Positions 7,935 through 16,690 of a stretch of DNA of 64,000 nt are shown piece by piece. The translations under genes and the position numbers were made by a program. The stretch is from contig NZ_CP109017.1 in the NCBI RefSeq assembly GCF_036226765.1, positions 6,759,001 to 6,823,000 of the forward strand, read 5' to 3'. The notes beneath the pieces were generated by a model. That model was not told the origin of the DNA, made no database searches, and worked only from the letters and a program-made list of their open reading frames with translations. The stretch comes from Streptomyces sp. NBC_00670. Its GTDB lineage: Bacteria; Actinomycetota; Actinomycetes; Streptomycetales; Streptomycetaceae. Every line of letters begins with the position of its first letter. Position 1 is the first letter of the stretch.

Positions 7935-9416
7935 TCATACGGCGGCGGACTCGGCCTCCCGGCCGGAGAGCCCGGAGAACCCGGCGAGCCGGGCCTCGGC
8001 CGCCCGCCAGGCGGCGGTGTCGCCGCGCGGCTCGTACCGCGTGAGCGGCTGGGTACGGGTCAGCAGCCGGCGCATCCCGGCCCGGTCGCCGACCAGCCCG
8101 TGCGCGCGCGCCTGCACCAGCACGTTGCCCAGCGCGGCCGCCTCGGTCGGCCCGGACACCACCGGCAGCCCGCAGGCGTCCGCCGTCAGCTGGCACAGCA
8201 GCGTGTTGCGGGTGCCGCCGCCGACGATGTGCACCACGTCGACCGGATGGTCGGCGAGCGACTGTGCCTCCACGACCGCCCTGCGGTGAGCCAGCGCGAG
8301 CGAGTCGAGGATGACCCGGGTGATCTCGGCGGGGGAGTCCGGCACCGGCTGCCCGGTGACCCGGCACGCCTCCGCGATCCGCTCGGGCATGTGCCCGGGC
8401 GCGAGGAACGCGGCGTCCCCCGCGTCCACCACCGACCGCAGCGCCGGCACCTCGCCCGCCGCCCGCAGCAGCGGACCGAGGTCCGGGTCGCCCCAGGCGC
8501 GTACGCACTCCTGGAGCAGCCACAGGCCCATGATGTTGCGCAGATAGCGGACCGTGCCGTCCAGGCCCAGCTCGTTGGTGAAGTTGGCCGCCCGGCTCGC
8601 CTCGGTGAGCACGGGCGCGTCCAGCTCCAGACCGGCCAGCGACCAGGTCCCGGTGCAGATGTACGCGAACCGCTCACCGTCCGCCGGGACCGCCGCCACC
8701 GCGGAGGCGGTGTCGTGCGAGCCGACGGTGGTCACCGGCACCGGGCCGGTCAGCCCGGTCTCCTCCAGCACCCCCGGGCGCAGCATCCCGGCCGGGTCGC
8801 CCGGCCGCCGCAGCGGCGCGAACAGCTCCAGGCCGATGCCGAGCCGTGCGGCCACGTCGTACGACCAGTCGCCGGTACGGGGGTCGACGAGCTGGGTGGT
8901 GGAGGCGTTGGTCAGCTCCGTGCCCTGCTCACCGGTGAGCCAGTACGCCAGCAGGTCAGGGATGAGCAACAGCCGCTTCGCCTGCTCCAGTTGGGCGGTG
9001 CCGCGGGCGGCCACCAGCTGGTACAGGGTGTTGAACGGCGCGTACTGCAGTCCGGTCGCCGCGTACAGCTCGGCCGCCGGCACCGTCTCCCACACCCGCT
9101 CGGCGACGCCCTCGGTGCGGGCGTCCCGGTAGTGCACCGGGTTGCCGAGCAGCGCCCCGTCCGCGTCCAGCAGCCCGTAGTCCACGGCCCAGCTGTCGAT
9201 GCCGACGGAGTCCACCCGCCCTGCCGCCTTCAGGCCGTCCAGGACCCCCCGGTACAGCCCCAGCACGTCCCAGCGCAGCCCCTCGGGGACCCGCACCGGA
9301 CGGTTGGGGAAGCGGTGCGCCTCGGTCAGCTCCAGCGAGTCGGGGCCGACGCGGCCGACCATGACGCGCCCGCTGGACGCGCCGAGGTCGACCGCGGCGT
9401 AGGCCTTGAGGCTCAT
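7935..9416 (-). CDS. rhaB: L-rhamnulokinase
   Basis: A 493-residue FGGY-family sugar kinase that phosphorylates L-rhamnulose with ATP. Motifs: the N-terminal ATP-binding DLGASSGRVMVG, GIDSWAVDYGLL, the substrate-region FNTLYQL, GSHDTASAV, TGTWSLAG, and the C-terminal IVGGGTRNTLLCQL with GPTEAAALGN. RhaB-type kinases are recognised by the GASSGR and SWAVD motifs. ATG 9416 overlaps the stop of the aldolase/dehydrogenase gene by 4 bp. It is the third gene of the leftward rha operon. Confidence 0.95.
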   Translation of the reverse strand: MSLKAYAAVDLGASSGRVMVGRVGPDSLELTEAHRFPNRPVRVPEGLRWDVLGLYRGVLDGLKAAGRVDSVGIDSWAVDYGLLDADGALLGNPVHYRDARTEGVAERVWETVPAAELYAATGLQYAPFNTLYQLVAARGTAQLEQAKRLLLIPDLLAYWLTGEQGTELTNASTTQLVDPRTGDWSYDVAARLGIGLELFAPLRRPGDPAGMLRPGVLEETGLTGPVPVTTVGSHDTASAVAAVPADGERFAYICTGTWSLAGLELDAPVLTEASRAANFTNELGLDGTVRYLRNIMGLWLLQECVRAWGDPDLGPLLRAAGEVPALRSVVDAGDAAFLAPGHMPERIAEACRVTGQPVPDSPAEITRVILDSLALAHRRAVVEAQSLADHPVDVVHIVGGGTRNTLLCQLTADACGLPVVSGPTEAAALGNVLVQARAHGLVGDRAGMRRLLTRTQPLTRYEPRGDTAAWRAAEARLAGFSGLSGREAESAAV

Positions 9417-11452
9417 CGCAGAAACGCGGCGGCGACGCCGGCGTCGACCGGGACGTGCAGCCCGGTGGTGTGCGTCAGCTCCCCGCCGGTCAGCGCGAAC
9501 ACGGCATTGGCGACGTGCTCCGGGAGCACCTCGCGCTTGAGGATGGTCCGCTGGGCGTAGAACTCGCCCAGCTTCTCCTCCTCGATGCCGTACGTCGCCG
9601 CCCGCTGGGCGCCCCAGCCCCCGGCGAAGATGCCCGAACCGCGCACCACGCCGTCGGGGTTGACCCCGTTGACCCGGATGCCGTGCTCGCCCAGCTCGGC
9701 CGCGAGCAGCCGCACCTGGTGCGCCTGGTCGGCCTTGGTCGCCGAGTAGGCGATGTTGTTCGGACCGGCGAAGACGGCGTTCTTGGAGGCGATGTAGACG
9801 ATGTCGCCGCCCAGCTCCTGCGCGATCATCACCCGGGCCGCCTCGCGGGAGACGAGGAACGAACCGCGGGCCATGATGTCGTGCTGGAGGTCCCAGTCCT
9901 TCGCGGAGGTCTCCAGGAGCGGCTTGGAGATGGAGATGCCGGCGTTGTTGACGACCAGGTCGACGCCGCCGAAGGCGAGCACGGCCGCCTTGAAGGCGTC
10001 CGCGATCTGCTCCTCGTCCGTCACGTTCACGGTGACCGCGACGGCCTTGTCCGCCCCGCCCAGCTCCTCGGCGACGGCGGCCGCGTTCTCGGCGTTCAGA
10101 TCGGCGACGACCACACACGCGCCCTCGGCCACCAGCCGGTGCGCGATCGCCTTGCCGATGCCGCTGCCCGCGCCGGTCACCAGCGCCACCCGGGTCGCCA
10201 GCGGCTTCGGCTTCGGCATCCGCTGGAGCTTGGCCTCCTCCAGCGCCCAGTACTCGATGCGGAACTTCTCCGACTCCTCGATCGGCGCGTACGTCGAGAC
10301 GGCCTCCGCGCCGCGCATCACGTTGATGGCGTTGACGTAGAACTCGCCGGCCACCCGCGCGGTCTGCTTGTCCTTGCCGAAGGAGAACATGCCCACGCCC
10401 GGGACCAGCACGATCGCCGGGTCGGCGCCGCGCATCGCGGGGGAGCCGGGCTCGGCGTGCCGCTCGTAGTAGGCGGCGTACTCCGCGCGGTACTCCGCGT
10501 GCAGCTCCTTCAGCCGCGCCACGGCCTCCTCCACCGGCACGGTCGGCGCCAGGTCGAGGACGAGCGGGCGGACCTTGGTGCGCAGGAAGTGGTCCGGGCA
10601 GGAGGTGCCCAGCGCCGCGAGGCGCGGGTGCTCGGCGCGGGAGACGAAGTCCAGCACGACGTCCGCGTCGTTGAAGTGCCCGACCTGCGGCCGGTCCTGC
10701 GAGGCGATCGCCCGCACGTACGGCGCCAGCGCCGCCGCCCGCTCCCGCCGCTCGGCCGCGCCGAGAGCCTCGTAGCCCTCGATCACCGGGCCGAAGGGCT
10801 CCGCCTTGCCGCGCTCGGCGAGGAACGTCTCGGCGGTACGGATGATGTGCAGCGAGTTGCGCTCGCACTCCTCGGCGGTGTCGCCCCACGCGGTGATGCC
10901 GTGCCCGCCCAGGACGCAGCCGATGGCCCGCGGGTTGGCCTCCTTGACGGCGGCGATGTCCAGGCCGAGCTGGAACCCGGGCCGCCGCCACGGCACCCAC
11001 ACCACGGTGTCGCCGAAGCACTCGGCGGTCAGCTTCTTCCCGTCGGCCGCGCAGGCCAGCGCGATGCCGGAGTCGGGGTGCAGATGGTCGACGTGGACGG
11101 CGTCCACCAGACCGTGCATGGCGGTGTCGATGGAGGGGGCGGCGCCGCCCTTGCCATGCAGGCAGTAGTCGAACGCGGCGACCATCTCGTCCTCGCGCTC
11201 GACGCCCGGGTAGACGCCCTTCAGCGCCCGCAGCCGGTCCAGCCGCAGCACGGCGAGCCCGCCCTCGGTCAGGGTCCCGAGGTCACCGCCGGACCCCTTG
11301 ACCCACATCAGCTCCACGTCACCACCGGTGACGGGGTCGGTCTCGGTGCCCTTGGCGGACGTGTTGCCGCCGGCGTAGTTGGTGTTGCGAGGGTCGGCGC
11401 CGAGCCGACGCGACCGCGCGAGCAGTTCTTCGGCAGCGGGATGGGGTGCCAT
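9413..11452 (-). CDS. rhaEW: bifunctional rhamnulose-1-phosphate aldolase/L-lactaldehyde dehydrogenase
   Basis: A 679-residue fusion. Residues ~1-380 are a class II zinc aldolase (GGNTSAKG, HVDHLHPDSG metal ligands, LGGHGITAWG). Residues ~400-679 are a classical SDR with TGAGSGIG, NNAG and YSATK. In the RhaEW family the aldolase makes DHAP and L-lactaldehyde, and the SDR domain oxidises lactaldehyde to L-lactate. I chose ATG 11452 (MAPHPAAEELL) because GAAGGA lies 12 nt upstream and homologues begin here; an in-frame ATG at 11476 lacks any Shine-Dalgarno. It couples to rhaB by a 4-bp overlap. Confidence 0.94.
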   Translation of the reverse strand: MAPHPAAEELLARSRRLGADPRNTNYAGGNTSAKGTETDPVTGGDVELMWVKGSGGDLGTLTEGGLAVLRLDRLRALKGVYPGVEREDEMVAAFDYCLHGKGGAAPSIDTAMHGLVDAVHVDHLHPDSGIALACAADGKKLTAECFGDTVVWVPWRRPGFQLGLDIAAVKEANPRAIGCVLGGHGITAWGDTAEECERNSLHIIRTAETFLAERGKAEPFGPVIEGYEALGAAERRERAAALAPYVRAIASQDRPQVGHFNDADVVLDFVSRAEHPRLAALGTSCPDHFLRTKVRPLVLDLAPTVPVEEAVARLKELHAEYRAEYAAYYERHAEPGSPAMRGADPAIVLVPGVGMFSFGKDKQTARVAGEFYVNAINVMRGAEAVSTYAPIEESEKFRIEYWALEEAKLQRMPKPKPLATRVALVTGAGSGIGKAIAHRLVAEGACVVVADLNAENAAAVAEELGGADKAVAVTVNVTDEEQIADAFKAAVLAFGGVDLVVNNAGISISKPLLETSAKDWDLQHDIMARGSFLVSREAARVMIAQELGGDIVYIASKNAVFAGPNNIAYSATKADQAHQVRLLAAELGEHGIRVNGVNPDGVVRGSGIFAGGWGAQRAATYGIEEEKLGEFYAQRTILKREVLPEHVANAVFALTGGELTHTTGLHVPVDAGVAAAFLR

Positions 11453-11514
11453 GTGAATCTTCAGTCCTTCACGCATCTAAGGGGAGGAGTAGAGGGCGCG
11501 CCCTTCAATCGGGG

Positions 11515-11565
11515 CTGCGCCCCGAAGGGGGCGCGGGGAACTGCGCGACCAGCCACGACCGGCCG
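11515..11565. repeat. partial copy of dispersed palindromic repeat
   Basis: GGGGCGCGGGGAACTGCGC followed by GACCAGCCACGAC lies in the 158-bp gap between rhaI and the aldolase gene. It matches the right half of the palindrome at 19477-19496 and 53932-53953. It lies inside a presumed operon, so it does not simply mark a transcript end. Confidence 0.6.
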
Positions 11566-11610
11566 GCAGCCCGCGAACTACAAGAACCCGGCAGACGAAT
11601 CCCGAGAGGC

Positions 11611-12771
11611 TCAGGCGCCCCAACCCGCCTGCTTGCCTCCCACCCGCTCCGCGACGATCTTCTCCTGCCACCCGCTGGAGCGATACGCCGCGATGGGGTC
11701 CGGGGCCAGCCCCGACTCCTCCCGCAGCTCACGAAGCAGCGGACGCACGTCCGTGTTGTACGCGTCCATCAGCACCGCGTTCGCCTCCAGCACGTCCCCC
11801 GCCCGCTGGGCCGCCCCCAGCGCCTCGCCGTCGACGAGCAGCGCCTTCGCCGTCGCCTCCTGGACGTTCATCACCGAGCGGATGATCGCCGGGATCTTCG
11901 CCTCGATGTTGTGGCACTGGTCGAGCATGAACGCGATGTCGGAGGTGAAGCCGCCGCCCCGGATGACCTCGTACATGATCCGGAAGAGCTGGAAGGGGTC
12001 GGCCGCGCCGACCATCAGGTCGTCGTCGGCGTAGAAGCGGGAGTTGAAGTCGAAGGCGCCGAGCTTGCCCTCGCGCAGCAGCGTGGCCACGATGAACTCG
12101 ATGTTGGTGCCGGGGGCGTGGTGGCCGGTGTCGACGACGACCTGGGCCTTCTCGCCGAGCTTGAGGCAGTGCGCGTAGGCGGTGCCCCAGTCCGGGACGT
12201 CCGTGGCGTAGAAGGCCGGCTCGAAGAACTTGTACTCGAGCAGCATCCGCTGGTTCTCGCCGAGGCGCTCGTAGACCTCGGCGAGGCCCTCGGCCAGCCG
12301 GTCCTGGCGGGTGCGCAGGTCGTCCTGGCCGGGGTAGTTGGTGCCGTCGGCGAACCACAGCTTCAGGTCGCGGGAGCCGGTGGCGTCCATGATGTCGACG
12401 CACTCAAGGAGGTGGTCGACCGCCTTGCGGCGCACCTTCGCGTCGGGGGCGCAGATGCTGCCGAGCCGGTAGTCGTCGTCCTGGAAGGTGTTCGAATTGA
12501 TCGCGCCAATCTTCACGCCGCGTTCCTCGGCGTGCTTGGCCAGGGCGGCGTAGTCGTCGACCTTGTCCCAGGGGATGTGCAGGGCGACCGTCGGGGCCGC
12601 GCCCGTGAACTCGTGGACCTTGGCGGCGTCGTCCAGCTTCTCGCGCGGGTCGCGGGGCACGCCCTGTTGGGCGAAGACCTTGAACCGGGTTCCCGAGTTG
12701 CCGTACGCCCACGACGGCGTCTCGATGGCCTGGGTCTTGAGGGCGGCCTTCACCGCGGCGAGCTCGGTCAC
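11611..12771 (-). CDS. rhaI: L-rhamnose isomerase
   Basis: A 386-residue TIM-barrel sugar isomerase of the Pseudomonas stutzeri/Rhizobium RhaI type, which interconverts L-rhamnose and L-rhamnulose with divalent metal. Motifs: AINSNTFQDDDYRLGS, KLWFADGTNYPGQDD, LLEYKFFEPAFYATDVPDWG, VDTGHHAPGTNIEFIV and AFDFNSRFYADDDL, which supply metal and substrate ligands. Start GTG 12771 has GGGAG 7 nt upstream. It is the first gene of the leftward operon, driven by the promoter at 12865-12893 with an overlapping palindrome. Confidence 0.95.
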   Translation of the reverse strand: MTELAAVKAALKTQAIETPSWAYGNSGTRFKVFAQQGVPRDPREKLDDAAKVHEFTGAAPTVALHIPWDKVDDYAALAKHAEERGVKIGAINSNTFQDDDYRLGSICAPDAKVRRKAVDHLLECVDIMDATGSRDLKLWFADGTNYPGQDDLRTRQDRLAEGLAEVYERLGENQRMLLEYKFFEPAFYATDVPDWGTAYAHCLKLGEKAQVVVDTGHHAPGTNIEFIVATLLREGKLGAFDFNSRFYADDDLMVGAADPFQLFRIMYEVIRGGGFTSDIAFMLDQCHNIEAKIPAIIRSVMNVQEATAKALLVDGEALGAAQRAGDVLEANAVLMDAYNTDVRPLLRELREESGLAPDPIAAYRSSGWQEKIVAERVGGKQAGWGA

Positions 12772-12846
12772 TTCGTGACTCCCGTGACGTCGGATGGATC
12801 TTCGCGGCCGGGGACTGCGCGTCCACGTCGCAAAGTCGGGGGGTTG

Positions 12847-12858
12847 TGAAACGATTCA
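12847..12858. promoter_or_regulatory. rhamnose regulator operator, rhaI side
   Basis: TGAAACGATTCA is a 12-bp near-palindrome (arms TGAA/TTCA). It lies 6 bp downstream of the rhaI -10 box, so it would cover the transcription start. It matches TGAAACCTTTCA at 13010-13021 in 10 of 12 positions. It probably binds the LacI protein encoded at 18343-19368. Confidence 0.6.
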
Positions 12859-12864
12859 GGAGGG

Positions 12865-12893
12865 AAGCTAGGGCGGCCCGACAGGGCTGTCAA
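12865..12893 (-). promoter_or_regulatory. rhaI promoter
   Basis: On the minus strand, TTGACA (12888-12893) and TAGCTT (12865-12870) are separated by exactly 17 bp. This is a near-ideal housekeeping-type promoter pointing into rhaI. Confidence 0.65.
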
Positions 12894-12965
12894 CCCTTTG
12901 GGAGAGAGCCGTTACCCGTGATGGGGTTGTGACCTACCACTGGCGAGAATTGTGTCCGGAACCCA

Positions 12966-12995
12966 TTGACGCCGACTGTGTGGAACTTCTAACGT
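12966..12995 (+). promoter_or_regulatory. rhaT transport operon promoter
   Basis: TTGACG (12966-12971), an 18-bp spacer and TAACGT (12990-12995) point into the transport operon. The operator-like palindrome at 13010-13021 follows ~15 bp downstream, mirroring the rhaI side. Confidence 0.55.
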
Positions 12996-13009
12996 CCCGG
13001 CCATCCAGT

Positions 13010-13021
13010 TGAAACCTTTCA
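13010..13021. promoter_or_regulatory. rhamnose regulator operator, transport side
   Basis: TGAAACCTTTCA (arms TGAAA/TTTCA, 2-bp spacer) lies just downstream of the predicted transport promoter start. It matches the rhaI-side site, so one regulator probably blocks both divergent transcripts. Confidence 0.6.
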
Positions 13022-13064
13022 CGACGTGGTGAGGCTCTCCTCCGAGCGTCGTCGAGGAGCCCTC

Positions 13065-14582
13065 ATGACCCAGCCGGCCGACAAGGGCCCGGTCCCCGTG
13101 CTCGCACTGAAGGGCATTTCGAAGTCCTTCGGCGCCGTGCGCGCCCTGAGGGACGTGTCCCTGGAACTGTTCCCCGGCGAGGTGCACGCCCTCGCCGGCG
13201 AGAACGGTGCGGGCAAGTCGACCCTCATCAAGACACTCGCGGGAGTGCACCGGCCCGACTCCGGGCAGGTCCTGCTCGACGGCGAGCCGACCGTGTTCCA
13301 CGGTCCGGGCGACGCACGGGATGCCGGCATCGCCGTGATCTACCAGGAACCGACCCTCTTTCCCGATCTGTCGATCGCCGAGAACATCTTCATGGGCCGC
13401 CAGCCGCGGCGCGCGCTCGGCCGTATCGACCACAAGGCCACCCACGCGGCCACGGCCGCGCTGATGACGCGGCTCGGCGTGGACCTCGACCCCGACCGCC
13501 CGGCCAGCGGGCTGTCCATCGCGGACCAGCAGATCGTCGAGATCGCCAAGGCGCTCTCCTTCGACGCCCGCGTCCTCATCATGGACGAGCCCACCGCCGC
13601 CCTCACCGGCAGCGAGGTCGCCCGCCTCTTCGGCGTGGTGCGCACGCTGCGCGAACAGGGCGCCGCGGTGCTGTTCATCTCGCACCGGCTGGAGGAGATC
13701 TTCGACATCTGCCAGCAGGTGACGACGCTGCGCGACGGTGCCTGGATCGCCAGCGAGCCGCTCGCGGGCATGACCGAGGACGACCTGGTCCGCCGCATGG
13801 TCGGCCGCGACCTCGACGAGCTCTACCCCAAGCAGGACGTCAAGGCCGGCGAGGTGGCGCTCAGCGTCCGCCGGCTGACCCGCGAGGGCGTCTTCACCGA
13901 CGTCTCCTTCGAGGTGCGGCGCGGCGAGATCGTCGGCCTGGCCGGACTCGTCGGCGCCGGGCGCACCGAGGTGGCCAGGGCGGTGTTCGGCATCGACCGC
14001 TGGGACGCCGGCGAGGTCGAGCTCGACGGACGCAAGCTCACCAACGGCGCCCCCTCCACCGCGATGGCCGCCGGGCTCGCCCTGGTCCCCGAGGACCGCC
14101 GCGCCCAGGGCCTGGTGATGGACATGTCCATCGAACGCAACATCGGGCTCACCGGTCTGCGTACGACCGTCAAGGCCGGCCTCATGGACCGCGGCGCCGA
14201 ACGCAGCCGCTCCCTGGACTGGGCCGTCAAGCTCCAGGTCAAGTACGCGCGGATCGCCGACACCGTCAACACGCTGTCCGGCGGCAACCAGCAGAAGGTC
14301 GTCCTCGCCAAGTGGCTGGCCACCGGCCCCAAGGTGCTGATCGTCGACGAGCCCACCCGCGGCATCGACGTCGGCACCAAGGCCGAGGTGCACCGCCTGC
14401 TCAGCGAGCTGGCCGCCGACGGCGTCGCCGTCCTGATGATCTCCTCCGACCTGCCCGAGATCCTCGGCATGGCCGACCGCGTCCTCGTCATGCACGAGGG
14501 CCGGCTCACCGCCGAGATCCCCCGCTCCGACGCCACCGAGGAAACCGTGATGGCCGCTGCCACCGGGAGGGCCGCCGCATGA
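13065..14582 (+). CDS. rhaT: rhamnose ABC importer, ATP-binding protein
   Basis: A 505-residue RbsA/MglA-type protein with two fused ATPase domains. Domain 1 has Walker A GENGAGKST, signature-like SIADQQ and Walker B VLIMDEPTAAL. Domain 2 is degenerate at Walker A (GLVGAGRTE) but has an intact LSGGNQQK signature and Walker B VLIVDEPTRGID, the usual asymmetry in this family. It energises CUT2-type monosaccharide import. ATG 13065 follows GAGGAG; 13 upstream in-frame residues were rejected. It overlaps the permease gene by 4 bp. Confidence 0.93.
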   Translation: MTQPADKGPVPVLALKGISKSFGAVRALRDVSLELFPGEVHALAGENGAGKSTLIKTLAGVHRPDSGQVLLDGEPTVFHGPGDARDAGIAVIYQEPTLFPDLSIAENIFMGRQPRRALGRIDHKATHAATAALMTRLGVDLDPDRPASGLSIADQQIVEIAKALSFDARVLIMDEPTAALTGSEVARLFGVVRTLREQGAAVLFISHRLEEIFDICQQVTTLRDGAWIASEPLAGMTEDDLVRRMVGRDLDELYPKQDVKAGEVALSVRRLTREGVFTDVSFEVRRGEIVGLAGLVGAGRTEVARAVFGIDRWDAGEVELDGRKLTNGAPSTAMAAGLALVPEDRRAQGLVMDMSIERNIGLTGLRTTVKAGLMDRGAERSRSLDWAVKLQVKYARIADTVNTLSGGNQQKVVLAKWLATGPKVLIVDEPTRGIDVGTKAEVHRLLSELAADGVAVLMISSDLPEILGMADRVLVMHEGRLTAEIPRSDATEETVMAAATGRAAA

Positions 14583-15619
14583 CGGTGACCACTCCCCACC
14601 CCGCCGCCACCGACGAGGCGCCCAAGTCCAGCGGCACCCGGCTGGTCGACCGCGTCTTCAAGATGCGCGAACTCGCCATCCTCGTCGTCTTCCTGGTGAT
14701 GATCGCCCTCACCCAGGCCGGCAACAGCGAGTTCCTGTCCGAACAGGGCATCAAGGACCTGCTGCTCAACGCGACCATCCTGGTGCTGGTCGCCACCGGC
14801 CAGTCCCTGGTCGTCATCACCCGCAACGTCGACCTGTCGGTCGGCTCCACCCTCGGCATCAGCGCCTTCGCCGCGGGCATCTACCTCCAGGGCGGCGGCA
14901 ACCCCGTCATCGCGATCGTGCTCGCCGTGCTGCTCGGCATCGGCTTCGGTCTGCTCAACGGACTGCTCGTCAGCCTCGGCCAGGTGCCCGCGCTCGTCGT
15001 CACCCTCGGCACGCTCTACATCATCCGCGGCATCGACTCCATCTGGGTCGGCTCCCGGCAGATCACCGCGGCCGACCTGCCCAACGGCTTCGTGAAGTTC
15101 GGCTCCGGCGGTCTGTCCGCCGTGCCGTGGCTCGCGCTGATCGCCCTGGTGGTGCTCGTCGGCACCGCCTACTACCTCAAGCAGTTCGGCAGCGGCCGCG
15201 AGCTGTACGCGCTCGGCTCCAACCCGGAGGCCGCCCGGCTGGCCGGCATCCCCGTCCGCAAGCGGATCCTCGTCGCCTACACCTTCTGCGGCGCCCTCGC
15301 GGGCCTGGCCGGCGCGCTCTACCTCGCCCGGTTCGGCAACGTCGACTCCGGCACCGGCAACGGCTACGAACTCACCGTCGTCAGCGCCGTCGTCGTCGGC
15401 GGCGTCGTCTTCACCGGCGGCTCCGGCAGCGTCTACGGCGCGGCCCTCGGCGCCCTGCTGCTGACCTCCATCAACAGCGTGCTGCCCGCCCTCGGCGTCA
15501 GCTCCGTCTGGGTGCTCGCCATCAACGGTGTGCTGCTCATCCTGGCCATCGCGGTCGACCGGATCGTCGCCCTGCGCGTGGCCAACAGCCTGAAGAAGAG
15601 GAACGCCCGCCATGCCTGA
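14579..15619 (+). CDS. rhaP: rhamnose ABC importer permease 1
   Basis: A 346-residue CUT2 permease with ~8-10 membrane helices, beginning around LAILVVFLVMIAL. Family motifs: NVDLSVGSTLGIS, VTLGTLYIIRGID and LYALGSNPEAARLAGIPV. ATG 14579 overlaps the upstream ATPase stop (ATGA), and the end overlaps the second permease by 8 bp, so the genes are translationally coupled. With the second permease it forms the membrane channel. The P/Q assignment follows Rhizobium nomenclature and could be swapped. Confidence 0.92.
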   Translation: MTVTTPHPAATDEAPKSSGTRLVDRVFKMRELAILVVFLVMIALTQAGNSEFLSEQGIKDLLLNATILVLVATGQSLVVITRNVDLSVGSTLGISAFAAGIYLQGGGNPVIAIVLAVLLGIGFGLLNGLLVSLGQVPALVVTLGTLYIIRGIDSIWVGSRQITAADLPNGFVKFGSGGLSAVPWLALIALVVLVGTAYYLKQFGSGRELYALGSNPEAARLAGIPVRKRILVAYTFCGALAGLAGALYLARFGNVDSGTGNGYELTVVSAVVVGGVVFTGGSGSVYGAALGALLLTSINSVLPALGVSSVWVLAINGVLLILAIAVDRIVALRVANSLKKRNARHA

Positions 15620-16634
15620 CTCCCTGACGCGCGCGATCCGCTGGGACACGGTGGTCGGCGCCCTCCTCATCGTCCTGCTGCTGCTCTCCTTCGGCTTCGT
15701 CGACGGCTTCGGCAACGCGCTGAACCTGTCGTTCCTGATCGGCAACACCCTGCCGATCGCGCTCATCGCGCTGCCGATGACCCTGCTCGTCGTCTCCGGC
15801 GAGATCGACCTGTCCGTCGCCTCCACCGCCGGCCTGTCCGGCTCCGTCATGGGCGCCCTGTGGAACCAGGGCATGACGATCGAGACGATCATCCCCATCT
15901 GCCTGCTGCTCGGCATCGCCTGCGGACTGGTCAACGGTCTCCTGGTCACCCGGCTCGGACTGCCCTCCCTCGCCGTCACCATCGGCACGCTCGCCGCCTA
16001 CCGGGGCATCGCACAGATCGTGCTCGGCTCCGACGCGGTCACCGACTTCCCCACCCAGTACCTCGACTTCGCGGCCGGCCGCATCGGCGAGTCCTTCCTC
16101 CCGCAGGCGTTCATCCCGTTCCTGGTCCTGCTGGCGATCGCCGTGGTCGTCCTGCACGCCACCCCGTTCGGACGGTCGCTGTTCGCCATCGGCGCCAGCG
16201 AGGAGGCCGCCCGGTTCGCCGGCATCCGGGTCAAGCGCCACAAGCTGATCCTCTTCGTCGCCACCGGCTTCATGGCCTCCCTCACCGGCATCTTCTGGGC
16301 GCTGCACTACGCCAGCGCCCGGTACGACAACGCCACCGGGCTCGAACTCTCCGTCGTCGCCGCGGTCCTGCTCGGCGGGATCGACTTCGACGGCGGCAAG
16401 GGCACCCTCGGCGGCGCCGTCGCCGGTGTCTTCCTGCTCGGCGCGCTCCAGAACGCGATGAGCCTGCTCAACGTCTCCGCCCAGTCCCAGATCGTCGTCA
16501 CCGGCGTCCTGCTGGTCGTCTCCGTGCTCGGCCCCCGGGTGGCACGGCAGATCTCCGTCGCCAGGGCGGGCCGCAGGGCCGCGCCGCCGACGACACCGGC
16601 GAACCGCGAACCGGCGGCCGCCCCGACCCCGTAA
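15612..16634 (+). CDS. rhaQ: rhamnose ABC importer permease 2
   Basis: A 340-residue CUT2 permease paralogous to its upstream neighbour. Motifs: GEIDLSVASTAGLSGSV, VTIGTLAAYRGIA, LFAIGASEEAARFAGI and LGGIDFDGGKGT. Multiple membrane helices start at GALLIVLLLLSFGFV. The C-terminus is an Arg/Ala/Pro cytoplasmic tail. ATG 15612 lies within the end of rhaP. A 56-bp gap with AAAGGAC precedes the binding-protein gene. Confidence 0.92.
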   Translation: MPDSLTRAIRWDTVVGALLIVLLLLSFGFVDGFGNALNLSFLIGNTLPIALIALPMTLLVVSGEIDLSVASTAGLSGSVMGALWNQGMTIETIIPICLLLGIACGLVNGLLVTRLGLPSLAVTIGTLAAYRGIAQIVLGSDAVTDFPTQYLDFAAGRIGESFLPQAFIPFLVLLAIAVVVLHATPFGRSLFAIGASEEAARFAGIRVKRHKLILFVATGFMASLTGIFWALHYASARYDNATGLELSVVAAVLLGGIDFDGGKGTLGGAVAGVFLLGALQNAMSLLNVSAQSQIVVTGVLLVVSVLGPRVARQISVARAGRRAAPPTTPANREPAAAPTP

Positions 16635-16690
16635 CACCGGTCTTGTCTTCCTTGGTTCATTCCTGTTCACCCTCGTAAAGGACAACCGTC

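Noticed and set aside
7935..11021. A 1028-codon leftward frame covering rhaB and part of the aldolase gene
   Set aside because: Only the last 493 codons (rhaB) are real; the upstream part is an alternative frame of the aldolase/SDR gene, which overlaps rhaB by 4 bp.
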